Shown piece after piece: positions 1 through 7,125 of a stretch of 64,000 nt of DNA. Within the stretch, counting starts at the first letter, position 1; the number at the start of each line of letters is the position of its first letter. A model generated the notes under the pieces. That model was not told the origin of the DNA, searched no databases, and saw only the letters and a program-made list of their open reading frames with translations. This DNA comes from Spirosoma linguale DSM 74 (GTDB lineage Bacteria; Bacteroidota; Bacteroidia; Cytophagales; Spirosomataceae). The stretch spans positions 4,125,001 to 4,189,000 of the forward strand of contig CP001769.1 of NCBI GenBank assembly GCA_000024525.1, in the 5' to 3' direction. The position numbers and the translations under genes are program-made.

Positions 1-855
1 ACGACTGAACTGCTCGTGACCGAACCAATCTTCAGTAATAGCGAAAGCCCGAAATAATCCTTCTTTAAGTTCATGGCGTTCATGCTCCGTTGTTCGGCTT
101 AGCTTTTCCATAGCCGCATCTAAAAAGCCAGTTAGTGGCTTCGTATATTGACGAAATGAAGTTAACCGAAAAGCCACATAGCGCAGTATCAATTCACGGT
201 CAGCCATACGGCGATCCGATACGGGGATATAGCGATTAAAAATAGCACTCTCGGATATTTCCTTTAAGAACTTAGACGCTGGGCCTTGATTCAAGGCATG
301 ACGAATTTCCATTGGATTAAGCATTAATCCACCCGTATTGATACGTCGGAACACATTATACTTGACCGGTCGCGGTGTACCGGGTTTAATAATGTAAGCC
401 GTTACCTGGGTTTCCATAATCCGGCGCTGCATGGGTCTGGGTAGCTCGTCATAGGTTTTACCTTCGTAGTCTTTCAGAATTTCCAGCCCCCGCAACCGTA
501 GCGTTTGGTCGACAACGAAGTTTTTCAGCGTCCAGAGTCTTTGCAGCCCATCCACCACCAGCCAGTTGTCTTCGCTTTCAGCATCGAAATAAAAGGCTGG
601 TAAAGGAAAGCGCAACATCAGCGACTCAATCAGGCGACTTTGTACATCCGTTGCCCATAGATTACCCTTCCGTTGAAAGTCAGGATCAAGGTCAATCTCT
701 CCATATTTAAGCCGTTGTACGAGGTTATCCATCGTTTTTGGCTCCACGGTGATATTAATATCTTTGGGATCAAATGGCTCCTTAATATCTGTTTCGACCT
801 CCGATTCATCGGTGCGTTCAATATTTTCGGAGTCTTCTGTGAATAAGGGAATCAT
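1..855 (-). CDS. DUF262 domain protein (GmrS-like N-terminal domain), 3' part beyond window
   Basis: Reading the minus strand from the ATG at 853-855 gives 285 codons without a stop up to the window edge, so the C-terminus is missing. Near residues 50-60 is the motif DPDFQR followed by a Trp, and near residue 95 the motif DGLQRLWTL; together these mark the DUF262 fold, which is related to ParB/Srx and is the N-terminal nucleotide-handling half of GmrSD-type modification-dependent restriction enzymes. Many DUF262 proteins lie in defence islands. The gene starts 14 bp after the stop of the recombinase gene and is probably co-transcribed with it. Whether a DUF1524 HNH nuclease domain follows cannot be seen. 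The family call is firm; the function in this island is inference. Confidence 0.85.
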   Translation of the reverse strand, partial: MIPLFTEDSENIERTDESEVETDIKEPFDPKDINITVEPKTMDNLVQRLKYGEIDLDPDFQRKGNLWATDVQSRLIESLMLRFPLPAFYFDAESEDNWLVVDGLQRLWTLKNFVVDQTLRLRGLEILKDYEGKTYDELPRPMQRRIMETQVTAYIIKPGTPRPVKYNVFRRINTGGLMLNPMEIRHALNQGPASKFLKEISESAIFNRYIPVSDRRMADRELILRYVAFRLTSFRQYTKPLTGFLDAAMEKLSRTTEHERHELKEGLFRAFAITEDWFGHEQFSR

Positions 856-869
856 CAATTATAATTCTT

Positions 870-1490
870 TTATTGTCCGCCAATCTTTCGGTCACGAATT
901 CCATGCTGTTTTACGTAACTGGCTACGGTCATTCGGTGTACGCCCAAGATACGACTAATTCCGCAGACCGATATTTTCTTGTCTAACAGCTTTCGGATCT
1001 CCTCTTCTTTACCTGTCAATTTTAGTTGTTTTGATTTTTTACCCTTTGGGCGGCCCAATATTACACCTTCTGCTTTTCGCCGGGCGAGCGCTTCTTTAGT
1101 CCGCTGAGAAATCAGATTTCGTTCAATTTCAGCCGATAAGCCAAAGGCAAAGGCTAGAACTTTTGAGTTGATGTTGTCGCCTAGCTCGTAACGTTCTTTA
1201 GCGGTGTATATAAATACTTCTTTTTCCATACAAGCATGAAGGATACTCATTATTTGCATGAGATTACGGCCAATTCTGGATAATTCACTGACTAGCAACG
1301 AGTCTCCTTTACGCATCTGTTGTAGTAATACGTGAAGTTTGCGAGTTTCCAGCTTTTTCGTGGCACTTATTGTTTCTTCTGTCCATTTATCAATAGTGAA
1401 ATTGCGGGTTCTAGCAAAATTTGTTAGCTCGTAACGTTGATTATCAGTGGTCTGTTTATCTGTACTAACACGGATGTAGGCAAATATCAT
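870..1490 (-). CDS. Serine recombinase (resolvase/invertase family), likely TRD invertase
   Basis: A 206-residue protein of the size of Hin/Gin-type invertases and Tn3 resolvases. The N-terminal catalytic domain opens with AYIRVST, in which Ser9 is the expected nucleophile, followed by the SRIGRN arginine motif near residue 91 and the long E-helix (around IERNLISQRTKEALARRK). A C-terminal helix-turn-helix (ISRILGVHRMTVASYV) would bind the recombination site. It starts 72 bp from the left arm of the 142-bp inverted repeat that brackets two alternative TRD cassettes, and reads away from it, so a role as the invertase of that segment is the best inference. No transposase or terminal inverted repeats are visible, which argues against a transposon resolvase. 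DUF262 follows 14 bp downstream. Confidence 0.9.
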   Translation of the reverse strand: MIFAYIRVSTDKQTTDNQRYELTNFARTRNFTIDKWTEETISATKKLETRKLHVLLQQMRKGDSLLVSELSRIGRNLMQIMSILHACMEKEVFIYTAKERYELGDNINSKVLAFAFGLSAEIERNLISQRTKEALARRKAEGVILGRPKGKKSKQLKLTGKEEEIRKLLDKKISVCGISRILGVHRMTVASYVKQHGIRDRKIGGQ

Positions 1491-1561
1491 GGGCAGAAAT
1501 TGATGAAGTTTAAGGCATACGCTCTTTTATCAGTTTCTCTTCAGCAATTATTGAACCATAG

Positions 1562-1703
1562 ATATCAGCGATTTCTTTCAGCACAACGCCGTACCCACCT
1601 CCTTTAGCAAGCCCGAAGTAGGTTGGGTGATTCTGTCCTCGGCCGAAGCCCGCATTAAAGCCAAGATTGAAGAAGCTGGAAAGCCACTCAAAGACTGGGA
1701 CGT
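1562..1703 (+). repeat. Left arm of 142-bp perfect inverted repeat
   Basis: Base-by-base comparison shows that 1562-1703 is the exact reverse complement of 3268-3409 (paired positions sum to 4971). Position 1561 and position 1704 break the match; beyond 1704 the sequences remain homologous but diverged. The arm encodes the linker just before the target-recognition domain of the adjacent methyltransferase. It contains an imperfect dyad (ACCCACCT at 1593-1600, AGGTTGGGT at 1620-1628) that could be a recombinase site, but this is only a candidate. Confidence 0.95.
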
Positions 1704-2495
1704 GCAAATAAATTACGGTATTAAAACCGGATTTAATGAAGCGTTCATCATTGACGGTAAAACCAAAGATGAACTAGTTTTAAAATGTCCAAAATCTGCT
1801 GAAATTATACGTCCAGTGTTAAGAGGAAGAGATATTGGACGTTATCAAGCGGTGTTTTCGGATTTATGGCTTCTATTTATTCCTTGGCACTTCCCCTTAC
1901 AGTATGGATCTGTATTGAATGGAAGTTCTACATTAGCTGAAGAGAGATTTCGAAGTGACTATCCCATTATTTATCAACATCTACTCAAATACAAAAAAGA
2001 ATTATCTCAAAGAAATCAAGCTGAGACAGGCATCCGCTACGAATGGTACGCAATGCAAAGATTTGGAGCTAATTATGCCGATGATTTTGTTAAACCTAAA
2101 ATTATATGGGGAAATTTGAACATTGAAGCCACCTTTAGTATCGATTACCAAGGTAGTTATATACTCGCACCTTGTAATATGCTTACGTCTAAAAATGACG
2201 ATTTAAATTATTTACTTGCAATATTAAACTCGCCAGTCACTACTTATTTTATGAAGAATCAAGGTTATAGTCGTGAGGGTGGTTACGTAGAGTACAAACG
2301 AATTTTATCGAGCAACTGCCTATACCTGAAGCGTCAAATGTTCAAAGAGGTAAAATTGAGTTGCTTATAAAGCAAATTTGTAACGATAGAGCAAATAGTC
2401 GGGATACTATAGAAGCTCAAACAGAATTAGATACAGCAATCTTTGAGTTGTACGGCTTTTCAACTGATGAACTCAAAATTCTGGTTAACAAGTAA
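1562..2495 (+). pseudogene. Silent alternative TRD cassette of the type IIG methyltransferase (promoterless, frameshifted)
   Basis: This is a 3' gene cassette with no beginning of its own: an in-frame TGA sits at 1552-1554, and the first usable start is a GTG at 1627 inside the repeat arm. It encodes a TaqI-like C-terminal specificity domain homologous to the one used by the methyltransferase on the other strand. Framework motifs are shared (TGFNEAFIIDGKTKD, KSAEIIRP, LRG.DI.RY, AILN, IPIP), while the segments between them differ, as expected for a different DNA target. A run of four T at 2303-2306 needs five to keep frame: the current frame stops at 2370, whereas the +1 frame continues with 63 codons (IEQLPIPEA...) to TAA at 2493-2495. 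That stop is 3 bp from the stop of the active gene. After inversion it would be fused in frame to the methyltransferase. Confidence 0.85.
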
Positions 2496-2498
2496 AAA

Positions 2499-5400
2499 CT
2501 ACTTGAAATAACCAGTCATACGGCGTTCAATATTCTCGATTTCTAATTCTGTCAAATTATAGATAGAATAAACTATTCTGTCTATTTCTTTCTCTTCTAA
2601 TGTGCAATCTAGTTTCTGTTTTAATTTATTTTGAATTACGTCAACTAATGTACTCAATGATGTCATGAACGATTCTGAAACACAAGGTATTGGTATTTTT
2701 TCAACAGCAACTTTAAACCACCTCCATCCTGTATCATCAAGTTTATTATAGACTTGTTCCAGATAGAATAAACTAATTTTGTGATTCAAAATAGCAGTTA
2801 GGTATTTTAGACTAATAGAGCTAATGCCTGTAAGCATGAAGCATGTATTATTTAAATACATGGGCTCTTCAACATAACAGAAAGCATTTCCGCTTCTTGA
2901 TAATTCTTGCCACACTACCTTTGGCTCTTCAAACTCTAGTACATAAGCACAATTACGTAGATTAGTCCAATGATCACCTTTATCAAGGCGCTTTATTAAT
3001 TCAACCTCATAATTTTTTAAATGGTTATACAGTTCTGGATAGTTATTGATATTGACTGGAGGAATTACCTTATGCCTTATACCATTATGACTGTTTATTA
3101 TCCACTTATCAGAGAACTCCGTTTTATATCTTTTAATATCTTGGCCTCTAAGTAGTGGACGTATAATTTCAGCAGATTTTGGCGACTTGCTAATTAGATC
3201 ATCTTTGGTTTTACCGTCAATGATGAACGCTTCGTTGAAACCCGTCAAAATGCCTCGATAAATATTTACGTCCCAGTCTTTGAGTGGCTTTCCAGCTTCT
3301 TCAATCTTGGCTTTAATGCGGGCTTCGGCCGAGGACAGAATCACCCAACCTACTTCGGGCTTGCTAAAGGAGGTGGGTACGGCGTTGTGCTGAAAGAAAT
3401 CGCTGATATTTCTTAGGCTATCTAAGCCGTTGTTCAGGACGCAGGTAAGTGTGTTGTTCTGATAAGGCTCTTTTTGAGCAATCAAAATATTAGTGTCGAC
3501 TGTTGCATTTTCAAAAACCTGATACCCTCCAAAATCAATTAGCTTAAGCGGATTGGAGTGAGTTAGAAAATATTGACGCAGCGTTTGTCCATACCCTGCT
3601 TTCATCCACTTATTCGAGGTGATATAAGTGAGCACGCCATGCTTCTTTAGCAAATTGATGCCCTGCTCATAAAACAAACCGTATATATCACCGGTGCGTG
3701 CAAAGGATTCATATCCAGCTTTTTCCAGAATATCAGTCTCTTTCCCCATGCGCTGTAGCTGAATATAAGGTGGATTGCCAATAACAACATCAAAACCACC
3801 CTGGTCAAAAACGTCCTTAAAAAACAAATGCCATAAGAAATAGGGTTTATTGGCCGGGTCAAGTGTATAAAGTTTTTGTTGACTGTCCCGAACGGCTGTC
3901 AATTGTTTTTGCAGGCTATCGATGCTCTTTTGCTTGCGGGAAATCTGGTCTTCTTTTTGCTTACGTCTGGCTTTTGGCTCATTCGGATTATTCCGCATGG
4001 CCTTTTCAATAGTACTAATCTCAGCTGTCAGATCACCTACTTGTCGTTCAAGTGAGCGTTCGGCCAAGTCGAAATTATACTCAAGATGCTCATGAACAAT
4101 TGATTCGACCTGAGCTTTAACGACTTCTTTACCTAGTCCACGTTTTTTCAAGGCTTCTGGGTCAAAATAAAGTCTCAACAAATCCTGTAGTTGTTGTTTC
4201 CTTTCGTCGGAGAAGTTCATTGCAATCTGCGGATCGGCTACACGCCCAAAAATGTCGATCTGCCCATTTTCAACTATATACAAAACCTTCTCTGCCTGCA
4301 TGATCTTATCAAGCCGGATATTTTCAAAGCTCTCCAGTAAGCTATTCCCCTGCATAATCTTATAATCAAGATTAGGCAACGGTTGTGGCGTGTCTTCATC
4401 GACAACGAGAGCTAACCAGAATCGAAGTCGTGCGATATCTACCGCGCCAGGGTCCATATCTACGCCATAAATAGACTCCTGAATAATACGTTTTTTGGTT
4501 TCAGCCCGATCAAGTGTCCAGTCAAGTGTTAATTTAGCGGCAAAGATTTCCTGTAACATTCCCATCGGGAAAGCGCCTGAACCAATTGCCGGATCACAAA
4601 TTTTAACCGCATCCAAGAGGGTTTCGATACGTCGGGCGTTTGTGGCAATGATATTAGCTTTATCCTTAAAATCTCCCCGTTCTCCTTTTCGAATAAAGGT
4701 AGCAATGGCCTCATGTCCGGCAGGCAAATTGAGTTGATGAGTTAGATACTGTATCAAGCTTTCCTGACACATGTACTGTACAATAGCACGAGGAGTATAG
4801 AAAGCCCCTCTCTCACGGTTTTCTTCAAGAAGATTTTCAAAGATATGGCCCAACATTTCGGGATCAATACCTACTTCATTATCATCTGGGCTGTTCTCAT
4901 CAATCGTGAAATTATATTGATCAAAAAAGGCAAGCAGGTCACGAAAATAAGCGGCTGGCAAATCGATAGTTGTGGGCTCTGTTTGACCATTAGAACCCAT
5001 ATCTTTATCGAACAAGCCTCCATTCAGATACGGAATCCGACACAGGTTGACCCCATCTACTAAAAATTCTGCATTGGCGCGATTTGGATTGTTGAGCGTT
5101 TCGAAAAACAGTTTAGTCAGACATCGGCTATAAAACTGGTCTTTATCAGGAAACTGCTGAAACAGATTTTGCATAAATTGCTTATCACCATCAACCCAGC
5201 TCTTGGCTTCCGTGGCACAACCCATCCATCCCTTCTTTTGCAGAAAATGGAGGAAAACGATACGTCCAAGCATCTTCTTTGCAAAGTCACGTATTGGCTT
5301 TTCTTGTTTTTCTTTCTCTTCTTTCTTATCGGGTATAGCAGTATTCCCCAAGAACAATGGGCGGTAATGTTCAGCTAAATATTGCCAGGCATTAACAAAA

Positions 5401-5978
5401 TGAACATCTTTGAACTGCTTGAAAAACTCCCGGTTTAACCGTTCAACAGAGAAGGCTTCGGTGAGGTCTTTCAGGCTAATTACTCCTTTCTTCTCAATCA
5501 ACATCAACAGTCTACGAGAAGCTGTTGTGTTGCTTTCTTTAGGACTCAACAAAAAGGAATAGCGTTTAGGAGCGGTTTCGTGCTTAACCAGGTCGAGAGC
5601 GTCAAGATCAAAAGTAGCATAACGGGCAATAAACGTCAGGCGGTAATCAGCTTGAGTTGGGCTATGAAAAAATACTAACGCGCCATGAACAATATTCTGA
5701 TCTATGTATTTAGCCGCCATATCACGTAATCCTTTACGGTTACGGGCAATTTGCACGGCGTCGGTAACAGCTACGTCTATAATGGCGAGGTTACGCCCGT
5801 CGGACAGACTCACTGTACCAATTTGCTGCGCCAAACGGATGTTATCAGCAGCTTCAATTAACAGCTGAGGCTGGGTAAACACCGTCAGTGTATCACTAAA
5901 CAGGTTAGTTAGCAACGTCTGCTGATTTGTTGGCGAAAATGGTTCTCGCAGGAAGGTCTTAAGAGTGTATTCAGTCAT
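2499..5978 (-). CDS. Eco57I/TaqI-type adenine-specific methyltransferase (type IIG restriction-modification-like), phase-variable TRD
   Basis: A protein of 1159 residues from the ATG at 5976-5978; a TTG 18 bp upstream is a poorer start. Gamma-class N6-adenine methyltransferase motifs are clear: GAFYTP near 391, DPAIGSGAF near 462-470 (SAM binding), GVDMDP near 505 and NPPY near 735-738 (catalysis). A charged, probably coiled-coil stretch covers roughly 640-700. The C-terminal third is a TaqI-like specificity domain beginning right after the repeat-encoded linker (residues about 857-904). The first 200 residues, with a conserved-looking IIDVAVTD segment, may hold a nuclease domain but I cannot assign its active site. 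It follows the DUF1016 gene by 14 bp. The TRD is visibly more AT-rich than the core, suggesting separate acquisition. Confidence 0.9.
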   Translation of the reverse strand: MTEYTLKTFLREPFSPTNQQTLLTNLFSDTLTVFTQPQLLIEAADNIRLAQQIGTVSLSDGRNLAIIDVAVTDAVQIARNRKGLRDMAAKYIDQNIVHGALVFFHSPTQADYRLTFIARYATFDLDALDLVKHETAPKRYSFLLSPKESNTTASRRLLMLIEKKGVISLKDLTEAFSVERLNREFFKQFKDVHFVNAWQYLAEHYRPLFLGNTAIPDKKEEKEKQEKPIRDFAKKMLGRIVFLHFLQKKGWMGCATEAKSWVDGDKQFMQNLFQQFPDKDQFYSRCLTKLFFETLNNPNRANAEFLVDGVNLCRIPYLNGGLFDKDMGSNGQTEPTTIDLPAAYFRDLLAFFDQYNFTIDENSPDDNEVGIDPEMLGHIFENLLEENRERGAFYTPRAIVQYMCQESLIQYLTHQLNLPAGHEAIATFIRKGERGDFKDKANIIATNARRIETLLDAVKICDPAIGSGAFPMGMLQEIFAAKLTLDWTLDRAETKKRIIQESIYGVDMDPGAVDIARLRFWLALVVDEDTPQPLPNLDYKIMQGNSLLESFENIRLDKIMQAEKVLYIVENGQIDIFGRVADPQIAMNFSDERKQQLQDLLRLYFDPEALKKRGLGKEVVKAQVESIVHEHLEYNFDLAERSLERQVGDLTAEISTIEKAMRNNPNEPKARRKQKEDQISRKQKSIDSLQKQLTAVRDSQQKLYTLDPANKPYFLWHLFFKDVFDQGGFDVVIGNPPYIQLQRMGKETDILEKAGYESFARTGDIYGLFYEQGINLLKKHGVLTYITSNKWMKAGYGQTLRQYFLTHSNPLKLIDFGGYQVFENATVDTNILIAQKEPYQNNTLTCVLNNGLDSLRNISDFFQHNAVPTSFSKPEVGWVILSSAEARIKAKIEEAGKPLKDWDVNIYRGILTGFNEAFIIDGKTKDDLISKSPKSAEIIRPLLRGQDIKRYKTEFSDKWIINSHNGIRHKVIPPVNINNYPELYNHLKNYEVELIKRLDKGDHWTNLRNCAYVLEFEEPKVVWQELSRSGNAFCYVEEPMYLNNTCFMLTGISSISLKYLTAILNHKISLFYLEQVYNKLDDTGWRWFKVAVEKIPIPCVSESFMTSLSTLVDVIQNKLKQKLDCTLEEKEIDRIVYSIYNLTELEIENIERRMTGYFK
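3268..3409 (-). repeat. Right arm of 142-bp perfect inverted repeat, inside the methyltransferase gene
   Basis: Exact reverse complement of 1562-1703. It lies within the coding sequence at the junction between the catalytic core and the target-recognition domain, and encodes the segment from ISDFFQHNAV to PLKDWDV. Placement exactly at a domain border is what a specificity-swapping inversion requires. Confidence 0.95.
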
Positions 5979-5992
5979 GGTATTGTGTGGAA

Positions 5993-7078
5993 TCAATTAA
6001 GTAATTTCTTAAGTTCTTCGGGGTCGGGCAATACGTTACGCAGGTGTTCGGGCAGGTCGGAACTGAGTTGGTAAGTCGCTACGCCCATTGGCGTTGTAAA
6101 GCCCTGGAAGGCATATTCGACAATGGCATTTGTTTTCTCTTTGCAGAGCAGGATGCCTACGCTAGGATTTTCGTGAGGGAGTTTCACGAGGTCGTTCAGC
6201 ACATTGACATAAAAATTGAGCTGGCCCAGGTACTCAGGCTTAAATTCGCCCCGCTTCAACTCCACAGCAACCAAGCATTGTAATTGACGATTAAAGAAAA
6301 GCAAGTCCACAAAAAATTCGCGCTCATCGACAACTAGCCGGTATTGATTACCCACAAAAGAGAATCCTGTCCCCATCTTCAGAATAAACTCCCGGATATT
6401 TTGCACAATACCTTTTTCGACCACCCGCTCGTCGTCGGCTTCTACGTTGATAAAGTCGAGCAGATATTCATCTTTGAAAGCTTGCAGGGCCGTATCGCGG
6501 ATGGTTTGAGGGAGCGTAGCGGCAAAATTGTTCGGCAGGGTTTGGTCGCGTTTTTGATAGGTTTTTGCTTTTATCTGCCAATCGAGCATCTCTACCGTCC
6601 ATTGATCATTAACTGCACTCTGCATATAAAACCACCGTTCATTCCAGTCAGAACAGCGGTTTAGCAACAACATGTGGTGTGTAAAACCGAGGTTCAAAAA
6701 AATGCTGGAATCTAAGCCATCAAATTGTGCCGTTGCTGATGGCACAATTGCATCAAGCTTATTATCAAGGCCTTTCATTTGGGCAGTTGTCAACGGCACA
6801 AATGAAACGGAGGCATATACGTCAGCGAATTGAGTCATTTTCATCATACTCCGTCGCGAAAATCCGCGTAGCCCTGGCAGTTCTTTTTGTAAGTCTGCCG
6901 AAATCTGTTCGAGTACTTTCGCACCCCACTTTTCGGCGGCAATCTTTTCAGACAGGCGTTTACCAACGGCGAAGTAGAGCAACAGCAATTCTCGGTTTAC
7001 GAGCCTGGCGGCCCGGTATCGGCTTTGCAGAATATGCCCTTTAACTTCCTGTAAAAAACTAATGTAATTTGTTTCCAT
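5993..7078 (-). CDS. DUF1016 / YhcG-family PD-(D/E)XK nuclease
   Basis: A 361-residue protein with the two expected parts. The N-terminal DUF1016 domain (about residues 5-170, with LLLYFAVGKRLS and GFSRRSMMKM) resembles a DNA-binding module. The C-terminal PD-(D/E)XK nuclease (about 200-345) shows Asp258 in FFVDLLFF, the Glu273-x-Lys275 pair in AVELKRGE and Gln286 in LGQLNFY. YhcG-type proteins are frequent partners of restriction-modification genes and are thought to be Holliday-junction-resolvase-like endonucleases. Its stop at 5993-5995 lies 14 bp before the chosen methyltransferase start, so the two are translated from one message; the helicase ends 47 bp upstream. It could be the cutting subunit of this system, which is inference. 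Confidence 0.92.
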   Translation of the reverse strand: METNYISFLQEVKGHILQSRYRAARLVNRELLLLYFAVGKRLSEKIAAEKWGAKVLEQISADLQKELPGLRGFSRRSMMKMTQFADVYASVSFVPLTTAQMKGLDNKLDAIVPSATAQFDGLDSSIFLNLGFTHHMLLLNRCSDWNERWFYMQSAVNDQWTVEMLDWQIKAKTYQKRDQTLPNNFAATLPQTIRDTALQAFKDEYLLDFINVEADDERVVEKGIVQNIREFILKMGTGFSFVGNQYRLVVDEREFFVDLLFFNRQLQCLVAVELKRGEFKPEYLGQLNFYVNVLNDLVKLPHENPSVGILLCKEKTNAIVEYAFQGFTTPMGVATYQLSSDLPEHLRNVLPDPEELKKLLN

Positions 7079-7125
7079 AGTCGGTGGGATTACTTTCTCT
7101 TAGCAGTGCGAAGAGTTTTCATAAT

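Larger units (their letters stand above)
1562..3409. other. Predicted invertible DNA segment (TRD switch)
   Basis: A segment of 1848 bp is bounded by the 142-bp inverted repeat and contains two convergent 3' cassettes: the silent TRD (plus strand, to 2495) and the active TRD (minus strand, from 2499). Recombination anywhere within the repeat arms keeps the reading frame, because both arms encode the same residues in the same phase. The outcome would be a methyltransferase with the same catalytic core and a different specificity domain. The geometry matches known phase-variable specificity loci; the switching itself is inferred, not observed. Confidence 0.8.

Noticed and set aside
870..1490. 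Recombinase as part of a transposon
   Set aside because: No transposase gene, terminal inverted repeats or target duplications visible around it; the close inverted-repeat TRD pair explains it better.
1510..1707. Minus-strand small frame across the left repeat arm
   Set aside because: It reads the antisense of the repeat-encoded linker; no homologous sense in the right arm and no conserved features.
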